Below, piece after piece: positions 48,740 through 59,822 of a stretch of DNA of 64,000 nucleotides (the first letter of the stretch is position 1; each line of letters opens with the position of its first letter). This stretch comes from Amanita rubescens (taxonomy: Eukaryota; Basidiomycota; Agaricomycetes; Agaricales; Amanitaceae). The position numbers and the translations under genes are program-made. The notes under the pieces were generated by a model, which was given only the letters and a program-made list of their open reading frames with translations, was not told the DNA's origin and made no database searches. The stretch spans positions 62,001 through 126,000 of the forward strand of contig WION01000134.1 of NCBI GenBank assembly GCA_015039365.1, in the 5' to 3' direction.

Positions 48740-51731
48740 CCTTCCTTTCCAGTTGTGGCCAGCTTCAGGCGGTGGCAATTTCTTCACTGGAGCTCAGAAT
48801 GTTTTTGTCACAGGTAGCCAGTTGTTTGGTGTCCAGGGGAATTACTACAATGTATGTAACTTTGGGCTACTACTAGTGTGATGATAACAATGATCATGAT
48901 GACTCTTAGCAAACAATCCATCACTCAGTTGTTTCTGCTGAAATGCTACCACCCTTGCCTCCTCTGAAGCATTCTAGTACTATGTTTACAGGTCGTGGTA
49001 TATTCTTAGAGAGGCTAAGGGATTATTTTGGCTCAAGTGTCCACAGGACAAAGGAAGTCTTTTCTTTTGCATGGTATGGGAGGTATTGGAAAGACTCAAA
49101 TTTGCCTCAAATTCATTGAAAAACATGAAACTCTGTGAGTGCTACCACTTTACATTAGTTACATTGAAGATAATTGAGTATCTTACTATAGATTTTCTGA
49201 CATATTTTGGATTGATGCTTCTTCAGAGAGTACTATTGATCTCAGACTCAAGCAAATTGCTCAGGCAAATGGTGGCACTGCTGAAGCTGCCCCTTCAGCT
49301 GGATCTGCTCTCAAGTGGATTTCTAAAAAGTTCAATTGGTTGATGGTATATGATAATGCAGATGGTGGATGCCAAATAGTAGAAAAGTTTCTCCCTCCTG
49401 GAGATGGAGGAAATATCTTGATAACAAGCAGGAATTTGGAATTGATGAGAATCACAGAGAATTCAATGGAGGTTCTTGAAATGGGAGAAGAAGAGGCATT
49501 ATCTCTGTTGTCAAAATCAGCCAAGCTAAATTATGCATCAAGAAATATCCAAACCTATGGCCAAACAGCTTGTTTCAATGCTGGGAGGGATTCCACTTGC
49601 AATTGACCAAGCTGGTGCATATATGCTGACTTGTAAATGTCCCCTTGATGATTATCTGGAATTATATGCCAAGAATCATGATCAATTAATGTCTAATCCT
49701 TCATTTGAAGGAGCATCTGATTATGGATCCTGCACCTATGGAACTTGGGAAATCTCAATGAAAGAGATTGAAGCAAGAGCTGCACAAAAAAGCAATCCTA
49801 AAGCCATAGCAGCTGAGAGTGCTATTACTCTATATCAGATAATTGCATTTTTGCATCATGAGAATATACCAGAAGAGTTGTTCAAAAATGCTGCAGAGAA
49901 CTATAAGAAGAGAAACATTGATGAAGAAAAGGAATCTGGTCTCCCACTTTCAATAATAATGTTAAATCCTAAGGTCTTGTTCTTGGATGAAAAGGGGGAA
50001 TGGAATAAAATGCAATTTCAATCAGGAATTCAAGTGCTGCTGTCATTTTCCCTCATTAAGAGCAGTGGAAACCTTTATTCAGTGCATCCTTTAGTGCATG
50101 CTTGGAGCAGGAATAGAGTTCCAAAGATGGAAATTGCCCAGCAGTTTCTTATGACAAAGGCATTTCTGGGTTGTTCCATGGAGTTGGACTATAAGATTGA
50201 CAATTATGAATATTGTGCATTGCTTGCACCACACATAAGAACAATCAATAATCAAGCAGCACTGCTGAATCTAAACAGCTTTTATTATGATGATGAATGC
50301 AATCGATTTTCACTTGTATTTGATAAGATTGGGAGTTGGAATGAACTGGAAAAGCTAAGGATGTGGATGCTGGAAAGAAGGAAAGCAAATTTTGCACCAA
50401 AACATCCATTTGTTCTGAATAGCATGGCTCATCTAGCATCCACATACAGGAACCAGGGGAGGTGGGATGAGGCAGAGAAGCTGGAGGTAGAAGTCATGGA
50501 GGCAAGCAAAGAAAAGCTTGGATCACAGCACCCAGACACTCTTAGTACCATGGCTAATCTAGCATCCACATACAGGAACCAGGGGAGGTGGGATGAGGCA
50601 GAGAAGTTGGAGGTAGAAGTCATGGAGGCAAGAAAAGAAAAGCTTGGATCACAGCACCCACACACTCTTACCAGCATGGCTAATCTAGCATCCACATACT
50701 GGAACCAGGGGAGGTGGGATGAGGCAGAGGAAGCTGGATGTAGAAGTCATGGAGGCAAGGAAAGAAAAGCTTGGATCACAGCACCCACACACTCTTACCA
50801 GCATGGCTAATCTAGCATGCACATACAGGAACCAGGGGAGGTGGGATGAGGCAGAGAAGCTGGAGGTAGAAGTCATGGAGGCAAGGAAAGAAAAGCTTGG
50901 ATCACAGCACCCAGACACTCTTACCAGCATGGCTAATCTAGCATCCACATACATGAACCAGGGGAGGTGGGATGAGGCAGAGAAGCTTTTGGTAGAAGTC
51001 ATGGAGGCAAGGAAAGAAAAGCTTGGATCACAGCACCCAGACACTCTTACCAGCATGGCTAATCTAGCATCCACATACATGGAACCAGGAGAGGTGGGAT
51101 GAGGCAGAGAAGCTTTTTGTAGAAGTCATAGGAGGCAAGCAAAGAAAAGCTTGGATCACAGCACCCAGACACTCTTACCAGCATGGCTAATCTAGCATCC
51201 ACATACATGAACCAGGGGAAGTGGGATGAGGCAGAGAAGCTGCAGGTAGAAGTCATGGAGGCAAGGAAAGAAAAGCTTGGATCACAGCACCCACACACTC
51301 TTACCAGCATGGCTAATCTAGCATGCACATACATGAACCAGGGGAGGTGGGATGAGGCAGAGAAGCTTTTTGTAGAAGTCATGGAGGCAAGCAAAGAAAA
51401 GCTTGGATCACAGCACCCACACACTCTTACCAGCATGGCTAATCTAGCATCCACATACATGGAACCAGGGGAGGTGGGATGAGGCAGAGAAGCTTTTGGT
51501 AGAAGTCATGGAGGCAAGCAAAGAAAAGCTTGGATCACAGCACCCACAGACTCTTACCAGCATGGCTAATCTAGCATCCACATACAGGAACCAGGGGAGG
51601 TGGGATGAGGCAGAGAAGCTTTTGTAGAAGTCATGGAGGCAAGCAAAGAAAAGCTTGGATCACAGCACCCAGACACTCTTACCAGCATGGCTAATCTAGC
51701 ATCCACATACAAGAACCAGGGGAGGACTTGA
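48740..51731 (+). pseudogene. NLR-like NB-ARC/TPR protein, frameshifted
   Basis: Blocks in order: a glycine/asparagine-rich leader (GGGNFFTGAQNVFVTGSQLF), then FTGRGIFLERLRDYFGS. The P-loop follows in SFLLHGMGGIGKTQICLKF, then DIFWIDASSES, FNWLMVYDNADGG (Walker B-like), GGNILITSRNLEL, GGIPLAIDQAGAYM (GLPL-type) and a winged-helix-like part. At least ten 42-residue TPR units (MANLASTYRNQGRWDEAEKL) end it. Frame changes occur near 49035, 49530, 50728, 51078, 51128 and 51618. Fungal NB-TPR proteins are thought to act in non-self recognition (known for relatives). Codons are A/T-ending, unlike the neighbours. Base errors in the assembly could mimic the frameshifts. Confidence 0.7.
50400..51731 (+). 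repeat. Tandem 126-bp TPR repeats
   Basis: About eleven consecutive units of 126 bp (42 codons) recognised by GCTAATCTAGCATCCACATA, with repeat starts near 50426, 50552, 50678, 50806, 50931, 51058, 51185, 51311, 51437, 51563 and 51689. Neighbouring units differ at only a few bases. Spacings of 127-128 mark single-base insertions. Confidence 0.9.
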
Positions 51732-52165
51732 GCCTCAGCTATCGTGTGGAGACTACTTGTATGAAATGCACAATGGTAAAATAACTAGGCAGTTTGAATA
51801 TGTGAGTTATTGAACAGTATGGTATCATTGGTATGAGAGAAGCCTTATGATAATATCAAAACTACATTCTTGAACACCTCAAAGCAAGAGACTCAGAGAA
51901 TACAGACAACACTGTGTACTGAAGGCTTAACAGTGCTAACTTGCTGTGATTTGATCAAAGTACCTGAAATCATGCAATGCCCTTTTATTATGCATGTTAG
52001 CCCGTGTTGACTATAACAGTAACATAACCATAAGATCATTTACACGGTTACACCATCAGCTCATCTACCACTTTGTCAATCTCTCCTGACCCTCCTTTGC
52101 TTCTGTTCTTCTACTTCTCTTGCACCTCTGCAGGGATGAGCATAAGCGAGATGATCAAGTCAGAA
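51732..52165. other. A+T-rich spacer
   Basis: Between the NLR repeats and the MTG1 fragment, with the same A+T-rich composition. No gene recognised. Confidence 0.4.
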
Positions 52166-52183
52166 GGACCATGACTTACGTCC

Positions 52184-52272
52184 TTTGATGCCCATGTTGT
52201 GCAAGGCATTGAGAAGCACAGTGGATTTACCAACATTAGGCATTCCCACAACCAAAACATTATACTCCATAG
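52184..52272 (-). pseudogene. MTG1-type GTPase fragment
   Basis: A minus-strand frame MEYNVLVVGMPNVGKSTVLL, continuing to NALHNMGIKG, ends at a GTAAGT donor. GMPNVGKST followed by LNALR-type sequence is the G1 loop of the circularly permuted mitochondrial ribosome-assembly GTPase Mtg1 (known family). One extra residue sits after KST. No neighbouring MTG1 exon is visible, so it is an isolated exon fragment inside the A+T-rich island. Confidence 0.5.
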
Positions 52273-52566
52273 TATGTGGATACTATTTTGCTATATCTGA
52301 GCAGATCTATGTTAGAACCCATCCATAAGGCAAGAATTTACAAGCGAGAATGGAGATCAACATACTGACTAGCAATTCCCTAAGATTCCGAATATCTCGT
52401 GGCCCCCACGTTGGTAAACTGCACAACTCACAGCGTCAGTGGTATGCGAATAAATGTCAAAGTCCACTGCTTGATAGGCCCGGTAAACGATCCGCGAATT
52501 GAGACTTGCGCGTGATACAGATACCGCAAAGGGAAAAAAGTAACCTAGGTACATGTAGTAACACAT

Positions 52567-54620
52567 TCAAACCCGTTTCCGGAATAAAATCTCAGCCTTG
52601 GGATTAGGCAAAGACAAACATTTTCAGGACGTCCACCGCCATCGGCCATCTTAACATCATAGTTCATCACGATGTGAGCAAGCATCGTTTTCAATTCGAT
52701 AGCCGCAAAGAATCGGCCGGGGCTACAATGCACATGACAATCAGCTGACGGCATCAGAAATAATTATTTGTGTACCAGGCATGACGACCGTGACCGAATA
52801 ATAGATAATCGAGATCGAGGGAGACAAGTGAGTGCTTGGATTTCCCACTGCCCTCTTCCTCACGTATCTTTTCAAAGCGGAAACCATCGAAGGTTCCGGC
52901 GTCAGCATAGATATCCTGTATGTTCGTACATGGGTAATCTCAAGTGAAGGAGATGATAAGAGATCCTTACCGGATCTGTATTTATACATGCTGCAGGTAC
53001 AGAGATGAAATTGCCTGCGGGGATTGTCGTCCCATCGGTGAAGGTAAAGTCCTTCATTATTTTCCGCGTCATTATGCCTGCATATCGCATTCTGGATGAA
53101 GTAAATGGTTGTCTCAGTCCGAAGACATACACGCCGCAGACGAAGCTAATCGCATTGTTTCTTTCACAAAACCGTCTAGTTTGGTCATCTTTGCGACGGA
53201 GCCCTCCTTCTCGACGATTGCTTCAATTTCTTCACGTAAAGGGTGTACATATTCCGGACGAGCTGCCAAATCGTATAGTGAATGGGTCATGGTCTAAGTC
53301 AGGGATAAGCAAAACAATCGCGAGTAATGACAGATTTCCTTACAATTGTAGATGTGTGGATAGACACGAAGTTGATCTCTAGTATCCACGCTGTTATTTC
53401 GCGCACAGTGCATTCCTTTCCGTCCAAAACTTCGACCAACCAGGTTAGAGCATCGTTCAGTTTGGGAAAAACTAGTAAAAGGAGTCATTGTACTGGGATA
53501 ATGTATGGCGAACCGGTCTATCTGGCCAATCCTTTCCATATTGTGCTTCTTGCTCCAATGCTCTTTCACCAATGGACTCATGTGCCTCACCCCGCGTTCG
53601 AGGTCTTTAGCAACACTCAGGAAAGGCGCGACCAATCTGAAAATAAAATAAAATAAGCATTCAGTTCTACATGAGAGAATTACGCAAGGCATACGGTCTC
53701 AAGACGCGCGGGAACGTGTTGAGAAAGTAACTGCACTTAATCATGTCAATCGTAAATCGTTTGTTCAGCTCTAAATAATCCGAGTCGCGACCCATTTCAT
53801 CAAACGTTACATAAAAATTGATGCTATGACAGGAAATGACGCACAAAGCGGTAGGCCCACCAACATCCGGTTACTCGCCCGACAAACGATTTCCATCATC
53901 GTTGAATAGGCCCTGACCTTGATCCATGCTACGATGCTTCAGCCACAAAAGATCTTGAAAAAGTATAGCTGGTTGTTTACCGTTCCTGACTGGGATATGG
54001 TCGTTGAAGGCTGTGATTATCTCATCGCGGACATCAAGGAACCGAACTCCGATGTTTCGTGTAAGTGGCGTTCTGACGACGCGGATGAGGTTTCCAATTA
54101 TAAAACGAAAAGATGAGTCCAAATCTGTCCTCTGAGTTGGGTCAGATATCGTTGTGATGCTGGGAAGGCCAGAACGGCTAGTACTTCTGGAAAAGTTTCC
54201 ATCATTGAAAGGACATCTTCTGGCGCACGTCGGATATCGTCGACCTTGTCAAGACCAGAAACAACGATCATCCGGTGAGTTAACATGGGAATTTTGAAGA
54301 TCGATCGACGATTACTGGAAGTTCTCATCAGATTATAGCCAAACGCTCCAGCGGACGATTACCTTGTAATAACCGTCTTCAACCATTTCCTTTGCATGCT
54401 TCTCAAACTTGAACGCTCCAATATATGAAGTGAATGGGTCCGGAGTGCCGACTGTCGGGATAGACCATAACTGATAAAATGGTTAAGATATTACATCAGG
54501 AAATCACGATTAATCCATGCTGACCTTGAAGTTGTTGATGATCTTCTTGTATATGATCGGACCATAATAGATCAACAGGACTAGTAGAATCGTCGTGAGG
54601 GTTGATGTTGTTGGGATCGG
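52567..54620 (-). pseudogene. Cytochrome P450 copy P5, decayed
   Basis: Minus-strand exons match P2-P4: YYGPIIYKKIINNFK, LWSIPTVGTPDPFTSYIGAF, RTPLTRNIGVRFLDVRDEI, HTSTI-TMTHSLYDLAA, haem loop [17 protein letters not shown]. Defects: no in-frame ATG before the anchor, one missing base near 53565 that breaks KE-ALEQEAQYGKDWPDRP, and a 13-nt deletion near 52610 shifting the last residues ([13 protein letters not shown] in the original frame). It uses GT donors at the two sites where P2-P4 use GC. It lies on the strand opposite the other four copies and 1.5 kb from PAL. Confidence 0.7.
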
Positions 54621-56100
54621 AGGTACGGCTGGACACGCGCTGTGCGCAGGAGATGGAACCGGGGGAGACGGAGAGGCGGATGGAGATGGAGGACAAGGGG
54701 TAGACGACGAGGAAGTGTAGGAGGCGGGCGAGGACTCGGCGAGGGAGCGTTTGAGGATACGGCGCTGTGCGCCGAGAAGATTTCGTTACTACGCTATAGC
54801 CTATATAAGTAGCTAGTCTACGGACGAATACGACGTGATTCCTATTCGAACACCCCGCTCCCCTCGTTATATTTCAACAGATGTATCCATTGCGACACGA
54901 ATAGAACAAAATCTTCACGACTGTGCTTTTATAAAACCTGTGGCTAAAAATAAATGTGGAACGGTTCGAGCCACAGACGACTCTGATGATGAACTGCGAT
55001 TGACGGTTTGGGCCATATTGCTTCTGTTGTTTCAGGTCTGATAACGTGGCCGCACTTGCAACTAACTGTGTGAATCGGAAAACGAAGGTTCACTGTGCGC
55101 GCGACAACCCGAGCAGCATATAAATGTCACGGAAAGATCTTTCTCTTTCTGTCCAGAGCTGGAACCTTAAGTGCTCAACTCCCAATTTGGACATTATACC
55201 ACTGTTCCCGTGTGGTATTCCAACCAAGGCGCGATCCTGCATTGGACCAGTTTCGCATGCTCGGGGTAAACAAATGGAGCCGCCATAATCGTTAAAGAAG
55301 TCGCGGATCATACCGGCAGCGAGCGGTTCCGGGACAGTCGCATTCGACTCCTCGCTTGCGGTTGAATGAAATGGGTTGATTGCGGGGTGGCTACCATAAC
55401 TCCCCTTTTCCTTGCAAAGGACGACGCCTTACTGTCGGAGGGGACGTCGTATTTTAAGCCCATGTAAACATAGATTAAGTTCGGAGCAGGGAGCTGCGAC
55501 GGTGTTGGAGTGGCGAACCCATTCCAGAGCATCAACGCTCGTCTGGTGCAGAGATTAATATGTGTAAAAGGTATCCACAGAAGACAAACCTGCTCCGAGG
55601 CTTCCAGCATTTCTTGGACTACCATATCATGTTAGGAATGCATGGCGGCGGCATAATCCAGTAGTTCACGTCAAGACGCGCGGGAGTCGTAGAACCTCCA
55701 ACTGTGCCCGCGGCGCCCCGGTGGCTAACTCCGAGTCGGCTTGGGTACACACTAGCAGAAGACGAATGTCGTCGCCGTTTCTTAGAAACCGCCGTCGTAT
55801 AGCCGTTCAGAGTGCCAGACAGTATCCTGTGATGTTGCGTTGGACATGTTTTGCATTCTTGTGCACCGAGAGACTGGGTAGCAGTCTGATACGACGGCAA
55901 TGGAAGGGGCGCGTGACTCGGACTCGACGCGTGACTTCCGCACCCATCACGCATTGGCAGCGGCGGGCTCGGACTTCGCCTGCATCCACCAACAAAGGGC
56001 CATGCGACGAATTCAACGTCCGATACGAAAGGTCAAAATGGTCGGGTAGCGGTACAGGCGCAGACAATCCGAAGCCGAAGGTACCGTATCGCTGCTGCCT
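54621..56100. other. PAL upstream region
   Basis: About 1.5 kb without a recognised gene. The long plus-strand open frame that runs into PAL exon 1 from 55721 has no family resemblance upstream of ATG 56165 and is taken as non-coding. Confidence 0.45.
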
Positions 56101-56103
56101 TTG

Positions 56104-56116
56104 TGGTATATATACC
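56104..56116 (+). promoter_or_regulatory. PAL TATA box (palindromic)
   Basis: The perfect palindrome GGTATATATACC lies about 50-60 bp upstream of the PAL ATG, a usual TATA position. Confidence 0.45.
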
Positions 56117-56164
56117 ATCTATGCCTTGCCATATTCTTCACTGCTCAGCTTTCCTCACTCGACA

Positions 56165-58677
56165 ATGACCATTCTCTCAGGCCCCGCATCCGAGACTAGC
56201 GCCTACCAAAGGCGCTCTTCTATCGCTAGTCCTCTTGCAGAGCCGGAGACCAAGTTCTTGAGGACAGTCACCCTCAACACATTCAAACCTGGCCAGACAC
56301 CTTCGGGCTCCAAGACACCTCTTCTTCAGTCGTTCATCGAGTCTTTCAGAGAGCTCGAAGGCTATAAGTAGGCTATTGATTTAAACGTGCCTCTCTCTTT
56401 GGCTAACAATGTCCTGATAGGAACGGGAAATCTATTGTTGTGGACGGATATAACCTTTCCATCGCCGCTGTGACAGCCGCATCAAGATATAATGCGTCGG
56501 TTTCTCTCGACAAATCTGTTGAAGTCAATGACAGACTCGACAAGAGCCGAAAGGTCGTCACCGACAAAATAGATGGCGGCATCAGCATTTACGGTGTATC
56601 AACTGGCTTTGGTGGTAGCGCAGACACGCGTACCGACCAACCGCTGCTCCTTGGCAATGCTCTATTGCAGCACCAGCCCAGCGGTGTCCTTCCTTCAACT
56701 TCTGAACCCCTCGAGGTTCTCCCGCTCCTTGATCCGTTGGCTTCAACCAGCATGCCGGAATCCTGGGTCAAGGGCGCCATCTTGATACGCATGAACTCCC
56801 TCATTCGTGGTCACTCTGGCGTTCGCCCCGAATTGATTGAAAAAATGAACGAACTCTTGAGCGCCAATGTCACTCCATTGGTCCCCATGAGGAGCAGCAT
56901 TTCCGCATCTGGAGGTAAGTTCTTCCCACACGCTTCGCAAGTGAGTACATAGCTTAATTCACCCCTCAGACCTCTCTTCCCTGTCCTACGTTGCTGGTAC
57001 ACTTATCGGCAACCCTGCAATTAGGGTGTTTGATGGTCCCCGCGTGTTCGGTGGCCGCAAGATCGTTCCTTCAAGCAAAGCGCTTGAAGCGCACAATATC
57101 ACCCCCATTTCTTTGGCGTCCAAGGAGCACCTTGGCATCCTTAACGGCACTGCTTTTTCAGCCTCAGTTGCTTCTCTGGCTCTGAATGATGCTGTGCATC
57201 TCGCACTCCTTACCCAAATAGTAACAGCCATGAGCACTGAAGCCCTTAAAGGCACCCGGTTAAATTATCACAAATTCATTGGCGAAGTGGCCCGGCCTCA
57301 CCCCGGTCAGGTAAGCTCGCGTTTCCATAAGTGGCATTTCATTTCTTAATTGTCCGATCCTAGGTCGAAGCGGCTAAGATTATGTGGGACTTACTTGAAG
57401 GAAGCAAGTTTGCTGTCACTCACGAGGAAGAGTTGACTATCAAAGAAGATGAAGGCACCCTCCGCCAAGATCGCTACTCTCTGAGGACGGCTCCACAATT
57501 CATCGGGCCTCAGGTCGAAGATCTACTCGAATCGTTGAAAACCGTTACCCGGGAATGTAATACAAGTATGCATTTGCATCATCTCGGTTATGGTCGCGTG
57601 ACTAACTTCATGACTAGCTACCGACAACCCATTATTCGATGGCGAGACTGGCGAAGTTCACCACGGTGGTAACTTCCAAGCCATGGCCGTTAGCAATGCC
57701 ATGGAGAAGACACGCCTTGGCCTTCATCACTTGGGCAAGATCACGTTTGCTCAATTGGTTGAACTCATCAATCCTGCGATGAACCGCGGTCTTCCCCCAT
57801 CCCTTGCGGCGACTGACCCGTCGCTTAACTACCACGGAAAGGCTATCGACATTGCTTCTGCGGCATACGTAGCGGAGCTTGGCTATCTTGCCAACCCGGT
57901 ATCGACCCATATTCAATCCGCCGAGATGCACAATCAGTCCGTCAAGTAAGTAGATGTTAATTTCCTTACGACTTTTCTAATCTTACATCCTATTTCAGCT
58001 CACTGGCATTGATCTCTGCACGTCAGACATTGAACTCACTCGAGATTCTATCCATATTGCTCGCTTCGCACATCTACATGATTTGCCAGGCATATGATCT
58101 CCGTGCCTTGCAGGCCGAGTTTGGGGACGAACTGAAGAAGATCGTATCTCAGGAATTGAGCGATACATTCGGCCACGCTTTGACCGAAAGCGAGACGTCA
58201 GTTTTACTATCCACGGTCGTAAAAGCGATGGCGGCAACACTCGAAAGCACCAGCACCATGGATGCTGTCGAGCGTATGCACAAAGTTGCGGCCTCTAGCA
58301 CACCTGCGCTTATCGATTTCCTAACTGGGTCTGACGTGGAGGCTGGGGAAGCGGCAGTAGCATCAACGACTTCTATCCCCGAGTTCCACGCACGTGTCGC
58401 CTCTCGGGCCGCTTCCTACCTAAAGCAGTTGCAGACCGAATACCTAACTGGTGCTCGCGGGCCTGCTCCTGCAGCTTCTCATCTGAACAAGACACGTCCG
58501 ATCTATGAATTTGTCAGGGTTACGCTGGGGATCAAGATGCATGGAATAGAGAACCTCCATGCTTTTGAGAATGGTCTCGGCGTTGAAGATGTCACGCCTG
58601 GACAACACGTATCGCGTATTCATGAGGCAATCCGCGATGGAAATATGCAATCTGTAATTGTCAATATGTGGTCTTAG
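56165..58677 (+). CDS. Phenylalanine ammonia-lyase
   Basis: Exons 56165-56367, 56421-56914, 56970-57310, 57364-57565, 57618-57945 and 57999-58677, all GT-AG and in phase, give 748 residues, the usual fungal length. The Ala-Ser-Gly triad that forms the MIO cofactor is in [16 protein letters not shown], split by intron 2. Other family motifs are [47 protein letters not shown] and [17 protein letters not shown]. It deaminates L-phenylalanine to trans-cinnamate in the cytosol (known), feeding phenylpropanoid-type metabolism or phenylalanine use. Strict PAL versus mixed PAL/TAL cannot be settled here. It looks fully functional. Confidence 0.93.
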
Positions 58678-58930
58678 ATAACGGCCCATGTACTTTTAGT
58701 AATAAAAAAAACGATCATTATACACGTAGATATGTAGGCTAGGAGCTTTAGATTAGGCCGTCAATGTATTTTTGCTTTCATAACCCGCGTTCAAGACATG
58801 AGAAACGGTCTTCATCGTATCAGCACATATACATAGCACATATTGTTGGTGTGAAGCTGAATTCTAAGCATGTACATGGAGCGACAGGTATTAGACAGAA
58901 CAACGGATTGATATATCACTTGACCATACT

Positions 58931-59685
58931 CTACCGCGCCGTTGTTTGCTGTGACGCTCCCGTCTTACTCTTCGCCTTCTCCACGAGCTTCGCGTCCGCA
59001 GTACCTGCCGCCGGTACTTCGAGAGCGGACGTCCCTGCTGATCGTTGTGTTCGTATATCGCCTTTAAACCCTACGTAGTATATCCTCGAGGCGTCTCCTC
59101 CTTCAGAGTCTTTCTAAATATACGGGTTGTGTCAGGTAGTCATAATGATAGATCATCCAACGGGATCTAACGCACAAAGAACAGCGACAAGGCCATGACA
59201 TTCCCCAACACCGCCGCTCTTACTGGGTACTCGACTACTCCTGGCTCATCCGTCTTGAGCGCAACCTCCAACTGGGCTTTCACGTTCCCCGACTCTGCAT
59301 CTGAAAAATCAATGATGGTCGGAGCGTTGACATAAACGTTTAGATTCTGGGGAGCGAGTTCTCCTCTTCCTGTTTTGATGAGGATAGATTTGATGCGGAC
59401 GCTTTCAATGAAGGGGATGTGGATGATGAGTTGGTCGTCGACGTTGGACTCGGCGTAAGTATCTGTTGAGTCGCGAGAGTCCCAGGGTTTGATCACGTCC
59501 CGCGCAGTTTCAGGGACGGAGAGGTTGAGGCCGTGAATGCTGATAAGAGTAGGGTGAAGTGAGTTGGTTTGAATTGGGTTGCGTTGGTGTGGTTTGGGTG
59601 AGAAAGACACTGCTCACTTTAGTTTATCCACTTTGCTATAGAGATTGGCGTAGTCAGGCGGGCTGGCATCTGCGTTGCTCGACAT
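58931..59685 (-). CDS. PITH-domain protein
   Basis: Exons 59618-59685, 59176-59539 and 58931-59113, in phase, give 204 residues. The start MSSNADASPPDYANLYSKVD joins to IHGLNLSVPETARDVIKPWD, then NVDDQLIIHIPFIESVRIKS, APQNLNVYVNAPTIIDF and PVRAAVLGNVMALSLFF. The last exon gives KDSEGGDASRIYYVGFKGD and a Lys/Ala-rich tail. This is the PITH fold otherwise found at the C-terminus of thioredoxin-like proteins and associated with the proteasome; here it stands alone, as in many fungi. The conserved RIYYVGFKG end supports the third exon. Confidence 0.85.
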
Positions 59686-59822
59686 CGTTGGATTCGTGGT
59701 CAGTGGCGAAGCGATTACGGAACGGCCATTTTCCTAAAGCGGGCATGTACCGGCCGATCCCGGCCGAGTTGTCCATTTTCGTCCGTCCGCGTCTCCGAGT
59801 TTTTGTTTTCCAAACGCTGGCA
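59686..59822. promoter_or_regulatory. Shared divergent promoter, PITH / MRPS5
   Basis: Only 137 bp separate the two divergent ATGs, so the transcripts must start within this GC-rich stretch. No TATA box is visible. Confidence 0.55.

Noticed and set aside
55721..56371. 216-residue open frame running into PAL
   Set aside because: Upstream of ATG 56165 it has no conserved features and ends in PAL intron 1; the TATA box at 56104 places the transcript start after most of it.
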